Source: Mucilaginibacter kameinonensis
GTDB lineage: Bacteria > Bacteroidota > Bacteroidia > Sphingobacteriales > Sphingobacteriaceae
Length of the DNA: 64,000 bases
NCBI RefSeq assembly: GCF_003675385.1
Contig: NZ_RCWZ01000005.1
Location: 1 to 64,000, forward strand
Reading direction: 5' to 3'
The position numbers were made by a program, and so were the translations under genes. The notes under the pieces were generated by a model. That model did not search any database, was not told the DNA's origin, and saw only the letters and a list, made by a program, of their open reading frames with translations. Shown one piece after another: positions 25,836-35,365 of this stretch. Position 1 is the first letter of the stretch. Each line of letters opens with the position of its first letter.

Positions 25836-26813
25836 TTATTTGGCAGGAGTAATAACGATATTCCTGTAATCGATAGGGCCGTGATCGCCTTGAATCAATA
25901 GCGGACCTGGTTCGCCTTCTTTACTGTCGATAGCCCCGCCTGTAATACCCGGAATTTCCTGCTGGCATATTACCATAGTGCCGTTAGCTACAATTGTAAC
26001 CAACCTGCCTACGAGGGTAATATCGTATGATTGCCATTCGCCGGCGTTTTTTGCCATCATTTTATTAGGAGGCAGGAAACCATAAATGGCGCTAAACTGG
26101 TTATTAATTGGTTCCGGTTCGCCGGTTTTGGTATCAATTACCTGTACCTCATAACGCCCTCTCAGATAAACGCCGCTGTTGCTGCCTTTCTGGTAACGAA
26201 ACTCGATATGTAATTTAAAGTCGCTAAATTTTTGATCGGTGATAAGATTGGCGCCGGAGTGTTTGCTTCTTAAAATGCCGGATTCAACTACCCATTGATT
26301 TTTGCCATCGGTATGCCAGCCTTTGGTATCTGTACCATTAAACAGTTTAACAGGTTTACCCCATACCGGTGCTTTTGTCCGGGTCATTGACGGTGCACGC
26401 ACGCCTGTAAAATGGTAAGTCACGCCATCGGTATAAACCATCGTGCCGCTTAACTCTTCGCCCTTAACCTCAAACTCAAAATCCATATTGCGGTTTCCTT
26501 CTTCCCATTGTGGAGGGATAGAGAAGCTGTACTTTCCGTTATTTGGTTTTACCTCCGATATCGGTCGTGCGCTTCCGAAGGCATAAGTGAACCGGCCGAT
26601 GAGGGTATGTGTACCAGATTTCTGAACTTCCAGCCATGATGGAATACTTTTGCCGCCTTTGTCCATAGTGATATCCCAGCGACCGATAACGGCAGGATCT
26701 TTTATCTGCTGGGCTTTTGCCTCCGAAATTATCAGAAGCAGTAATGCAGCAATAATCTGCGTGCGGAAAAAACGGTAAGTTTTGGTTTGGTTAGTGGTAG
26801 TTTGGTTTCTCAT
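25836..26813 (-). CDS. DUF1080 (3-keto-disaccharide hydrolase fold) secreted protein
   Basis: 325 residues with an N-terminal hydrophobic signal ending in SEAKAQQ. An N-terminal lipocalin-like part (GRWDITMDKGGKSIPSWLEV, about 42-140) precedes the DUF1080 concanavalin-like domain (KLFNGTDTKGWH from about 155; SNSGVYLRGRYEVQVIDT near 225-245; end VITPAK). DUF1080 proteins bind or cleave sugars and are named after 3-keto-disaccharide hydrolase; activity here is not proven. It is expressed alone, convergent with the propeller gene and divergent from the barrel protein at 26991, with a small palindrome between the starts. Confidence 0.85.
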   Translation of the reverse strand: MRNQTTTNQTKTYRFFRTQIIAALLLLIISEAKAQQIKDPAVIGRWDITMDKGGKSIPSWLEVQKSGTHTLIGRFTYAFGSARPISEVKPNNGKYSFSIPPQWEEGNRNMDFEFEVKGEELSGTMVYTDGVTYHFTGVRAPSMTRTKAPVWGKPVKLFNGTDTKGWHTDGKNQWVVESGILRSKHSGANLITDQKFSDFKLHIEFRYQKGSNSGVYLRGRYEVQVIDTKTGEPEPINNQFSAIYGFLPPNKMMAKNAGEWQSYDITLVGRLVTIVANGTMVICQQEIPGITGGAIDSKEGEPGPLLIQGDHGPIDYRNIVITPAK

Positions 26814-26870
26814 AATATTTAAATCTACAAACTAACATTCAATATTTTAACTAAACGATTGATTTTTTGA

Positions 26871-26887
26871 TGTGTCAAGCTGACACA
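26871..26887. promoter_or_regulatory. Palindrome in divergent control region
   Basis: TGTGTCA-AGC-TGACACA, 7-bp perfect arms, lies between divergent starts at 26813 and 26991. The size and symmetry fit a dimeric regulator site. Further downstream TTTG (26923-26926) and GAAGTTTG (26949-26956, one mismatch to TAnnTTTG) 22 bp apart form a plausible promoter for the rightward gene. Confidence 0.45.
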
Positions 26888-26990
26888 CACTTCGATAACT
26901 ATTACCTGTACGTCGATTAGTTTTTGCCCACGGTCTATTACGGTTTAGGAAGTTTGTGATTTTGGGTTCTTTTGCCGGTAATAAATAGTA

Positions 26991-29492
26991 ATGATGAAAA
27001 AAATCTCTCTCTTCATATTGTTCATCCTGGCGGTTTTAGCTTCCTCTGCAAGTAGCCGGGTAAAAAGCAACATAACCTCTAACCTCGATGAGTTTTCATC
27101 CGGTATTTCGGGTACGGTGCTTGATTCGGTAAGTGGTAAACCCGTTGATTATGCTACGGTAACCATTATTGACCAAAGCAGCGGTAAAATAGTATCCGGC
27201 TCGCTTACAGCTACAGATGGTAAGTTTTCTATCGGAAAATTAAACAGGGGCATATATAACGTCAAGATCAGTTTTTTAAGCTATGCCGATAAAACCATAT
27301 CGGGAATTAACCTTGTTGATGGAGAATCGAAAAAACTGGGCCGTGTTTTGCTGAGTCCCAATGCTAAACTTTTGAATGAAGTACAGGTAACGGCGAAAAA
27401 GGCTTTGGTTGAAGAAAAGATCGACCGCACGGTTTATAATGCCGAAAATGACCTTACCGCACGTGGCGGTGACGCATCTGACGTGATGAAACGTGTACCT
27501 ATGGTTTCGGTAGATATGGACGGCAACGTAAGCTTGAGGGGGAGCCAGAATATCAAGGTGCTTATTAACGGCAAGCCATCGGCCATGATGTCGGCCAGTG
27601 TTGCGGATGCTTTGAAACAGATCCCTGCCGACCTGATTAAGAGTGTAGAGGTGATCACTTCTCCATCGGCCAAGTATGATGCCGAAGGTTCGGGCGGCAT
27701 CATCAATATCGTATTAAAACAAAATACCCTACAGGGGCTTACGCTTAACATTAACAGTACCGCCGGTACCCGCGGATCCGGACTTGGCCTTAACGGCGGT
27801 TATAAAGTTGGTAAGTTTAACTTTTCGTTAGGCGGTTTTGGTCGCGGCAGCTACAACTCTCCGGGCTCTTTCAGTAACAGCCAAACAGTAAGCAGCCTTA
27901 CTTCAAATGATACTTACCTTACTACGCAAAGTGCCACAACTAAAAATAAATCGCTGTTTGGTAGGTATAATTTTGGTATGGACTATGATATCAGCGAACA
28001 TAACTCGCTTAGCTTGGGCGTAGTAATAGGCGCCAATAACCGCCCCACAACGCAAAATAATTTCCTGACACAAAGTTATCTTAATGATGAACTGACAAGC
28101 TCTATGCTGCAGCAGAACAAGATCACCAATAACTCCAACCAGGTAGACGCAACCCTTACTTATACACTTACAGGCAAAAAGCCAGAGCGCGAGTTCAGTA
28201 TATTGACCGAGTACAGCCAGAATAACCGGAATAACAATTTTGAGAATATCTATCTGGATCAAAGCAGTGGCGCGGTAACCGGCGGATTAAAAAACAATAA
28301 TAACAGCGTTAATAAAGAACTCACTTTTGAGGCCGATTACCAAACGCCCACATTTAAGAACCAATTGCTGGAGTTTGGTGCGAAGGATATTATCAGGACG
28401 GTAAGCAGTGATTATACCTATTTTTCTGCTGCCGATGGCTCGCTTAACTACCAGCCTATATCATCATCCAGTTTATCAAACGCTTTCAGCTACAAGCAGA
28501 ACGTAGCGGCCGGTTACCTGTCATATACGCTTTCGCCTATTAAAAATTACACGCTTAAGGCCGGTGCAAGGTATGAGTATACCAACATTACGGCTGATTT
28601 TAACAGCGGCTCATCAGTTAATATTCCAAATTACGGTGTACTGGTACCAAGTGTAAACCTGGCCCGTAAGTTTGGTAATGGCGATATGATCAAGTTTGGT
28701 TTTACACGCAGGATTCAGCGCCCATCGCTTGAGTTTTTAAACCCTAATATCCAGGCATCAAACCCGCTTAACGTTACTGTAGGAAACCCGGCGCTCTCGC
28801 CTGAGTATACCAATAACTTTGAGTTGGGCTACAGCACTCATATCAAAAACAATAGCATTAACGTATCTGCCTTTATGCGTTCTACCAATGATGCTATCCA
28901 AACCATTAGGACAAGCAGTGGCGATACGGTGAAGACATCATACCAAAACCTGGGTAAACAGGATGCTTACGGGTTAAGCCTTTCATTCAATTTATCCCCA
29001 ATCAATAAATTAAGTATTAATGGTGGTGTAGATATGTATCACCTTAGCCTCGATAACCTGGACCCTGATCCATTGTTTCGCGCTAATAACCAGGGCTGGG
29101 TAGCTAACTACCGTTTATTCGGTAGCTATGATCTGTCGGATAAATATTCTATTCAGGCTTTCACATTCCGTCGTTCACGCCAGATCCAGTTACAAGGCTA
29201 CCAGGGAGGTTTTGGGGTTTATAACGTTAGTTTTAACAGATATTTTGCCAAGAAGAAAGGCAGTATAGGCATAGGGCTTGATAACTTCCTGACCAATGGT
29301 TTCCACGTGCCTACGGTGGTTAACTCAGGTAATATCAGCCAGCAGGCGGTTAACATAACACAGGTACGCAGTTTCGAGATCAGGTTTAGTTACCGCATTG
29401 GCGGCCTTAGTCAGGCTAAACCCAAAAAGCCTAAAAAGACTATCAACAATGATGACCTTAAAGACAGCGGAAGTAATAATGACAGTAAATAA
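26991..29492 (+). CDS. TonB-receptor-like outer membrane beta-barrel protein
   Basis: 833 residues. Signal peptide (KKISLFILFILAVLASSASS), a carboxypeptidase-regulatory-like domain (GISGTVLDSVSGKPVDYATV, about 38-125), a plug-like region (DASDVMKRVPMVSVDMDGNV then VLINGKPSAMM, about 140-240) and a C-terminal barrel of the OMP_b-brl_3 type. It ends in a lysine- and asparagine-rich tail rather than the usual terminal aromatic strand. Proteins of this type are TonB-dependent-receptor relatives that usually stand alone without a SusD partner, as here. The ligand is unknown. The start could be 26991 or 26994 (ATGATG). Confidence 0.85.
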   Translation: MMKKISLFILFILAVLASSASSRVKSNITSNLDEFSSGISGTVLDSVSGKPVDYATVTIIDQSSGKIVSGSLTATDGKFSIGKLNRGIYNVKISFLSYADKTISGINLVDGESKKLGRVLLSPNAKLLNEVQVTAKKALVEEKIDRTVYNAENDLTARGGDASDVMKRVPMVSVDMDGNVSLRGSQNIKVLINGKPSAMMSASVADALKQIPADLIKSVEVITSPSAKYDAEGSGGIINIVLKQNTLQGLTLNINSTAGTRGSGLGLNGGYKVGKFNFSLGGFGRGSYNSPGSFSNSQTVSSLTSNDTYLTTQSATTKNKSLFGRYNFGMDYDISEHNSLSLGVVIGANNRPTTQNNFLTQSYLNDELTSSMLQQNKITNNSNQVDATLTYTLTGKKPEREFSILTEYSQNNRNNNFENIYLDQSSGAVTGGLKNNNNSVNKELTFEADYQTPTFKNQLLEFGAKDIIRTVSSDYTYFSAADGSLNYQPISSSSLSNAFSYKQNVAAGYLSYTLSPIKNYTLKAGARYEYTNITADFNSGSSVNIPNYGVLVPSVNLARKFGNGDMIKFGFTRRIQRPSLEFLNPNIQASNPLNVTVGNPALSPEYTNNFELGYSTHIKNNSINVSAFMRSTNDAIQTIRTSSGDTVKTSYQNLGKQDAYGLSLSFNLSPINKLSINGGVDMYHLSLDNLDPDPLFRANNQGWVANYRLFGSYDLSDKYSIQAFTFRRSRQIQLQGYQGGFGVYNVSFNRYFAKKKGSIGIGLDNFLTNGFHVPTVVNSGNISQQAVNITQVRSFEIRFSYRIGGLSQAKPKKPKKTINNDDLKDSGSNNDSK

Positions 29493-29583
29493 GCATCCGG
29501 GAAATGTATAAGTAATTCAGAGAAACATATAATTTTAAGGCCCGGTATAAAGCCACCTTTGTGTTGTATTAAAAATTAAAACA

Positions 29584-30399
29584 ATGACAAAGACAATATT
29601 TATTACCGGTGCCTCATCTGGCCTGGGTAAAGCTACTGCCAAATTATTTCAAAGCAAAGACTGGAACGTTATAGCAACCATGCGCTCGCCTCAACATGAG
29701 CAGGAACTATCAGCATTGGCAAATGTTACCTTGCTGCCCCTTGATGTTAATGACCCGAAACAAATTACCGAGTGTGTAACAAAGGCTACCGGCTTAGGAA
29801 AGATCGACGCAGTATTTAACAACGCAGGGCATGGATTATTTGGCCCCTTAGAAAGTTATGACGATGAACAGATAGCTGGATTGATAAACACCAATTTATT
29901 AGGCGTTATCAGGGTAACCAAAGCTTTTATACCGCATTTCAGGCAACAGGGTGGCGGATTATTTATAACAACATCATCTATGGGCGGCATGACGGCCTTT
30001 CCGTTCAGCTCCATGTATCATGCAACCAAATGGGGGATAGAAGGCTTTAGCGAAAGCATGTACTTTGAGCTGTCAAAATTTAACATCGGTATTAAAAATA
30101 TTTTACCCGGTGGCATCAGAACCGATTATGTAGGTCGTTCAATGGCACATGGTGTTCATGAGGTTGAAGCTTATCAGCCGTCAATTGATAAGGTTAACAG
30201 TATCATGAGCCATCTTTTACTTCCTGAAAACCTTACACCTGCCGAGGATATTGCTGAAGTAGTATTTGAAGCTGTGACTGATGGCAAGGATCAGTTAAGG
30301 TATATTGCAGGCGAAGACGGAAAGGCCTTATATAAAACCCGGACTGAGATGGGCGGGGAGGTGTTTCGCAAGCATTTTGACCAGGTTTTCTTTGGTTAA
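29584..30399 (+). CDS. SDR family NAD(P)-dependent oxidoreductase
   Basis: 271 residues, a classical short-chain dehydrogenase/reductase. The cofactor motif ITGASSGLGKATA is at residues 6-18, NNAGHG follows near 80, the catalytic serine lies in TTSSMGG, and the active-site pair is in YHATKWG (YxxxK). The arrangement PGGIRTDY after the active site is typical. It is cytoplasmic, substrate unknown. An AraC-type regulator gene starts 31 bp after its stop on the same strand, so the two are probably co-transcribed. Confidence 0.92.
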   Translation: MTKTIFITGASSGLGKATAKLFQSKDWNVIATMRSPQHEQELSALANVTLLPLDVNDPKQITECVTKATGLGKIDAVFNNAGHGLFGPLESYDDEQIAGLINTNLLGVIRVTKAFIPHFRQQGGGLFITTSSMGGMTAFPFSSMYHATKWGIEGFSESMYFELSKFNIGIKNILPGGIRTDYVGRSMAHGVHEVEAYQPSIDKVNSIMSHLLLPENLTPAEDIAEVVFEAVTDGKDQLRYIAGEDGKALYKTRTEMGGEVFRKHFDQVFFG

Positions 30400-30430
30400 T
30401 CCGCTTTAAGGAGATTTCATATCTTTAAAA

Positions 30431-31333
30431 ATGAAAAAAGAACTGATCCGTATCCGTTCCATCAATGAGTTGCACCGACATTATCAATGTGGTACGCCAC
30501 GTCATCCGCTGGTTTCGGTTATCGACCTTAAAACAATCCGGCATAATTTGTTGGAGCAAGGCGAGGCTTACCAAATGTCCCTTTATATCATCTCTTGCAA
30601 GAGTTTCAAGGGTAACCTGCATTATGGCAGACAGCTTTATGATTTTGAAGAAGGATCGTTGTTGTTCACCGCTCCCGAACAGGTGATTAGTTCAGGCCCT
30701 GAAGTTGAGTTAGAGGATGGTTGGGCCTTATTCTTTCACCCGGATTTGATTAACGGTACTGCGCTTGGCCGAAATATTCATCAGTATTCTTTTTTTTTGT
30801 ATGATCTGAATGAAGCCCTGCATGTTTCGGACGAGGAGAAGCAAGTACTGCTGGATTGTGTTAAAAAGATTGAACGGGAATATTCACAAAATATAGATAA
30901 GCACACTCAGGGCTTAATAGTAAGCAATATCGAACTGCTGTTAAGCTACTGCAACCGCTTTTATGATCGTCAGTTTTTGACACGGGCGAAAACGAACCAT
31001 GACCTTGTGCAGCGCTTTGAATTGTTACTGAACGAATATTTTACGCGTGAAACATTGGTTAACGATGGCTTACCGGAAGTGAAATATTTTGCTTCGAAAC
31101 TTAATATCTCGCCTAATTACCTGTCCGATCTGTTGCATAAATATACCGGCAAAACAACGCTTGAGCATATTCATTTACAGCTTATTGAAAAGGCGAAACT
31201 GTTACTTTGGGAAAGGGATAAGTCGGTTAGTGAAGTTGCCTATCAGCTCGGGTTTGATCATCCTTCACATTTTACAAAGATCTTCAAAAGCAAAACCGGC
31301 TTTACGCCAAAAGCATACAGAAGTAACAACTGA
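30431..31333 (+). CDS. AraC family transcriptional regulator
   Basis: 300 residues. The N-terminal two thirds form a sensor-like domain without a recognised ligand motif. The C-terminal AraC double helix-turn-helix is clear: YFASKLNISPNYLSDLLHKY followed by SVSEVAYQLGFDHPSHFTKI and KTGFTPKAYR (about 216-298). It probably regulates its own operon with the SDR gene upstream; this is from position only. A strong bidirectional terminator follows. Confidence 0.92.
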   Translation: MKKELIRIRSINELHRHYQCGTPRHPLVSVIDLKTIRHNLLEQGEAYQMSLYIISCKSFKGNLHYGRQLYDFEEGSLLFTAPEQVISSGPEVELEDGWALFFHPDLINGTALGRNIHQYSFFLYDLNEALHVSDEEKQVLLDCVKKIEREYSQNIDKHTQGLIVSNIELLLSYCNRFYDRQFLTRAKTNHDLVQRFELLLNEYFTRETLVNDGLPEVKYFASKLNISPNYLSDLLHKYTGKTTLEHIHLQLIEKAKLLLWERDKSVSEVAYQLGFDHPSHFTKIFKSKTGFTPKAYRSNN

Positions 31334-31358
31334 TTGGTTTTTTGGAGGTCTGAAATTG

Positions 31359-31403
31359 ATATAATAAAAAAGACGGTCATTTATAAGCCGTCTTTTTTAT
31401 TAT
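31359..31403. terminator. Bidirectional terminator
   Basis: Arms 31359-31375 and 31387-31403 are exact 17-bp reverse complements (core AAAAAAGACGG / CCGTCTTTTTT) around an 11-base loop, with A/T tracts on both flanks. It lies between the convergent AraC and GH43 genes. Confidence 0.93.
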
Positions 31404-31433
31404 AATTGGGGTTGGACAGTTTGCCCCTAAGCT

Positions 31434-32936
31434 TTATTTATTGACAATATCAAATGTGCTGAATTGGGCACTTTCAGTTGGCTTGCCTTTAAAAAATAGG
31501 CCGATACGTTGAGGCCGGTCCCATTGCGGTAAAAAATCTACAGGGATACTTTTTCCGGCAGATATTTCTTTCCAATCCTGGTTTGGTGCGGCGTAATAAG
31601 CTTTGCAGGTTCTGTCGGGTGCCATGCTGAATTTGAGGCGTACAGGCACATCAGACGCTATGGTAACAGAATCAATAATAGTAAAACTACCATCCTTAAT
31701 CATCCATAATTTCACTTGCTTACCCGAGGTGCCAATTCCTAAAGCCGAATTGACAGTGCCATAAAAGGCCAGGCCTTTAAGCGCGTTATTGCTGTTAGAT
31801 ACAGTCGTAGTCATATCGAAATGATCGGATACCGGGCGAACACCATATACAATCCCGGCCTTATTTTTTTCGGACACCTGGCCCGATAAATTAAACTTGC
31901 CATTACCTTGTTTTACAACGGGACTGGCGTTGTGGAAATCATACTGCCAATATAGTGCGGGCTTGTTAGTGGTAAAGGTATCATGTATTCCAGGAAGCTG
32001 GCGTGGTGTAGCAACCGCTTTCATGATAGGCCATCCATTGTTTTTTGGCCATGAAAGCGTAGCCAACATGCCCTCGCGCCCGGTAAAAACCTCACTGCGT
32101 TCATTGTAGGCATGGCATAGGTAAAAATATTGCCCCGCAGCAGTTTTGACGAAGGTGCCGTGCCCGCTGCATTTCCAACCAGCTGCAGGTTTTAGCAACT
32201 CTTCACCGTCATACTTGTCATACGGACCGGAAAAGCTGGTAGCCCTTGTTACCTTAACATGGTAGCTGCAACGTACACCACAGCAACCTCCGGCAGAATA
32301 AAACAGGTAGTAATACTTCCCGGTTTTTAATATGCTTTGCCCCTCCATGCCTACACGTTTATCATCTTTCAGGAGGGAAAACATTTCTCCTTCGGTTTTC
32401 AAACCATCTGCCGAAAGTTTACAAGCCAGGAGTTCGATAGGGCGGTTATCGAGGCCGTATGCTTTGAATGAGATATACAATTGTCCATTGTCATTGTATA
32501 TAAAAGGATCTATGGCTTCTTTCCCATGGTCAACGATAATTCCGCGATCTGTAAAGCCATGATCAGGGTACTTTGAAGTTGCTACGCCAATGCATGAAAC
32601 GTTATCAGATTTACGCCGCGCAGTGTAATAAATATAATAGGTTTTGTTAATGTGATAATATTCAGGCGCCCAGAATGATCCAACAGTCCATTCGGGTGCT
32701 TTATCAAACACGTATCCAACTTGTTTCCAGGTCTTGAGGTCGGTTGAATGATAAACAGGATAATGCGGAGCCCACTCTGACGATGTTCCCGCGGCATAAT
32801 AACCGTTGGGGACAGCAATAACAGTGGGGTCCGGAAAATCGCCGGGTATAACAGCTGTGGTTGTTTGGGCGGTACCTTGATTTATGGTTGTCCATAAAAG
32901 CAGGAAAGCAAAGAAACGTAAGATTAATAATTTCAT
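31434..32936 (-). CDS. Glycoside hydrolase family 43 protein
   Basis: 500 residues with signal peptide MKLLILRFFAFLLLWTTINQ ending near AQ. The N-terminal five-bladed GH43 propeller shows the three expected acidic residues: the base Asp in GDFPDPTVI, the second Asp in AIDPFIYND and the acid Glu in GMEGQSIL. A C-terminal beta-sandwich domain (about 330-500) resembles the accessory domain of GH43 xylosidases/arabinosidases. The likely substrate is an arabinose- or xylose-containing plant glycan; exact specificity cannot be read. It is not next to a SusC/SusD pair. The gene is transcribed alone, convergent with the AraC gene. Confidence 0.9.
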   Translation of the reverse strand: MKLLILRFFAFLLLWTTINQGTAQTTTAVIPGDFPDPTVIAVPNGYYAAGTSSEWAPHYPVYHSTDLKTWKQVGYVFDKAPEWTVGSFWAPEYYHINKTYYIYYTARRKSDNVSCIGVATSKYPDHGFTDRGIIVDHGKEAIDPFIYNDNGQLYISFKAYGLDNRPIELLACKLSADGLKTEGEMFSLLKDDKRVGMEGQSILKTGKYYYLFYSAGGCCGVRCSYHVKVTRATSFSGPYDKYDGEELLKPAAGWKCSGHGTFVKTAAGQYFYLCHAYNERSEVFTGREGMLATLSWPKNNGWPIMKAVATPRQLPGIHDTFTTNKPALYWQYDFHNASPVVKQGNGKFNLSGQVSEKNKAGIVYGVRPVSDHFDMTTTVSNSNNALKGLAFYGTVNSALGIGTSGKQVKLWMIKDGSFTIIDSVTIASDVPVRLKFSMAPDRTCKAYYAAPNQDWKEISAGKSIPVDFLPQWDRPQRIGLFFKGKPTESAQFSTFDIVNK

Positions 32937-33046
32937 CAGGTATTGGTTTTTGGAACGGCAATATCGTTATTTTCCGCTATTGAAGTGTTGCTAAACCGAT
33001 TTTTGTTTGGCTCAATATAAGTTGTCCTGAATTGGATATAACCATA

Positions 33047-34705
33047 TTAATGAGTTGATGCCGGCTTGTTCGGGTTAGCAAACGTTAACAGTTGCCGCTT
33101 ATAAGATTCGGCCGTTATGTTTTCTCCTGATTTTTTTGCTGCCATAATTGCCCCGTAAATTCCATTAAAACGATTGGGGTGTGTTTTCAGATCGGAGCGG
33201 TAAGCTCCCAAAGCTTTATCCGGTTTATTCATCTCTAACAACATATCGCCCAATAACTCCCGCGCTGGGATTACTTCACAGGGCGTAACCGGATGCTTTT
33301 CGGTTTTATCTTCCATATCGGCTGCTTGGTTCATCAAATTGAGTGCATCTTCATTTTTTCCGGCTTTAAATTGTATCCAGGCTTCGGCTGCTTTAATCTG
33401 TATTTGTACCTGGTTGGCCTTATATGAATCCTTTTGCGTGGTCAGCGTGTCATGGATAGTGTTTAGTTTTGCCAATTCCGCTTTTGCGGTGTCCATACTG
33501 CCGATATGTACAGCGCCCATTAGCCGTGTGAAATGAACAATAGCGGCTTGCCACGGGAAGTTTTTCCATGGAAAATTTAAAGGTGATACAGTCAGTTTTG
33601 CGGCTTTATCCCATAATTTATTTTCGAACAGGTAGCGTGAAGGAATGGCAGCAAAAGCATAAGCAACTTTAAAATTTACAGGATGCACTTCTGTAATGGT
33701 TTGCAGATAGTCGCATTGCTTTTTTGCATCCTTATTATCTCCTTTTTGCAGGTATGCATAAACCAGATAATCAAGCCCATGAAGCTCTTCGTCCCAATGC
33801 CCCTTGATACCGGCTGCAGGTGCATAACATTGCGCCGACGAAACAGAAGCGAGGTTTGAAGTTATAGCCTCATCCCACAGACCTAAACGTGTAAAAATAT
33901 GCGATGGCATATGAAGTGCATGAGCCGAGGATGGTGCTATATTGGCGTATCTTCTGGCCATTGGCAAGGCCTGTTGCGCTAACCCAGGGTAATCATAGGT
34001 ATGGATTATGTAATGTGCTATTCCGGGATGATTGGGCTCATTAGGGTAAAGGGAATATAAAATGGCGCCTGCTTTTTTTTGCTTTTTGAACGTCTTATCG
34101 GCAGGATCGGCGGCGGCATCGAGCGCAAGAGCGTAAAATATGGCTGCTTCTTTATCCTGAGGGAAATCCTTGTATACTTTGGCCATGCCGTTTTCAAAAT
34201 TGATGCTCCGGGTATGATGATCTGATTTATCCCAGTTTTGATAAAAGGACGAGATCGCATCTATATATTCGGCTTCCCTGGTCGATTTGGGTTTAATGGA
34301 ACGGGCTATTTCGGCAGCTTTAGCGCCCTTTTTAAGCTCTGCTTCGGTAGGCGGTGTCCAAAGTGGATGATAATTGCACATAGCCACGCCCCAATAAGCC
34401 ATTGCGCAATCCGGCGATTTATCAATTATTTTCGCGAAGGCCTTTTCTGCTTCGTCGTATTCAAAGGAGTGCAGCAGGGCCACGGCAAGGTTAAAATCGT
34501 CTTTGATTTTTCCTTTATTAGATATTTCAAATTCAACTGATCCAAAATGTTTATCGGGCGATCCGCATAAAACAAGTTCCCCTCTTTTCAATCCTATTTC
34601 AGTGATCTGATCTTTTGATGGTTCTGATCTTTTTTCCTTGCAGGAGAAAAGTAAAGCCGTTGAAATAAGCAGAAGCGGGACAATGGCAAACAATTTTTCT
34701 TTCAT
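33047..34705 (-). CDS. TPR-repeat lipoprotein
   Basis: 552 residues with a lipobox (LLFSC, Cys about 22), so probably membrane-anchored in the periplasm or at the surface. Tetratricopeptide-type helices are visible throughout: FNLAVALLHSFEYDEAEKAF, CAMAYWGVAMCNYHPLW, HPGIAHYIIHTYD, SSAHALHMPSHIFTRLGLWD. The HxxxMPSHIF segment and the ALLHSF..EAE start are recognisable from a family of Bacteroidota and proteobacterial TPR proteins of unknown role. It lies head to head with no visible partner; a 110-bp gap separates it from the GH43 gene on the same strand. Confidence 0.82.
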   Translation of the reverse strand: MKEKLFAIVPLLLISTALLFSCKEKRSEPSKDQITEIGLKRGELVLCGSPDKHFGSVEFEISNKGKIKDDFNLAVALLHSFEYDEAEKAFAKIIDKSPDCAMAYWGVAMCNYHPLWTPPTEAELKKGAKAAEIARSIKPKSTREAEYIDAISSFYQNWDKSDHHTRSINFENGMAKVYKDFPQDKEAAIFYALALDAAADPADKTFKKQKKAGAILYSLYPNEPNHPGIAHYIIHTYDYPGLAQQALPMARRYANIAPSSAHALHMPSHIFTRLGLWDEAITSNLASVSSAQCYAPAAGIKGHWDEELHGLDYLVYAYLQKGDNKDAKKQCDYLQTITEVHPVNFKVAYAFAAIPSRYLFENKLWDKAAKLTVSPLNFPWKNFPWQAAIVHFTRLMGAVHIGSMDTAKAELAKLNTIHDTLTTQKDSYKANQVQIQIKAAEAWIQFKAGKNEDALNLMNQAADMEDKTEKHPVTPCEVIPARELLGDMLLEMNKPDKALGAYRSDLKTHPNRFNGIYGAIMAAKKSGENITAESYKRQLLTFANPNKPASTH

Positions 34706-34878
34706 AGTTGAAATGATTAACTATCTGAGGTTGAATTGTGTATGGGTTTATAAGCAAATACTTAAATTACAATATTTGTTTGCTTTTGCCGGGAGTAACT
34801 ATAAAATTAAAGGCAGCCATAAATTTTTATATAACTGCCTTACTATTCCTGTCAGTGGAAACTACCAGGTTTATCCGA

Positions 34879-35166
34879 TTAAAGAAAATGTAATACTAAC
34901 TGCTCCCATTCCTCGCCTAAAGATATATTGGGCCGGATCTGCCGTGCCCTGCTGTACCAATAATCCGCATTTCCGATATCACCTTCCTTACGATGCAAAT
35001 ATGCGTGTACCCAGGCCGATGCCTGATCACCCAGGTGATCAACCTGCGCATGCGCCTGATGCCAATCGCCTTTACCATCATACCAAAGGCTTTTTAATAG
35101 TACAGAAAGTCTGCCGTCTGGCTGTTCTGCAGTTAATGATGCTTTAAATTCTGCTAAAGTTTTCAT
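34879..35166 (-). CDS. Conserved small hypothetical protein (DGDW..AH type)
   Basis: 95 residues, cytoplasmic, no signal or membrane segment. It has the pattern WYDGKGDWHQAHAQV, AWVHAYLHRKEGDIGNADYW, then YSRARQIRPN, which I recognise as a conserved small protein of unknown function in many bacteria; the helical periodicity is like a single TPR-like unit. It is 173 bp upstream of the TPR lipoprotein on the same strand. An overlapping plus-strand frame (34638-35147) is a shadow. Confidence 0.78.
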   Translation of the reverse strand: MKTLAEFKASLTAEQPDGRLSVLLKSLWYDGKGDWHQAHAQVDHLGDQASAWVHAYLHRKEGDIGNADYWYSRARQIRPNISLGEEWEQLVLHFL

Positions 35167-35365
35167 TGGGTATTTGTTTTTTTCGACAGTTGGCGTTACG
35201 AAAGTAAATGCCAGCTTATTTGTAAATATCCTAAATTAATCGGGATCATGTATTACCAAAAGAAACAAACAGATAGCTTAGAATCCAATCACATCGGGTA
35301 AATAGTGGCTGCTTTACGTGGTTTACATTTTATTATATTCGGGCCGTAATAAAATACCTGTCACA

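Noticed and set aside
34638..35147. 169-codon plus-strand frame
   Set aside because: It is antisense to the start of the TPR lipoprotein gene and to the conserved 95-residue protein, both better supported.
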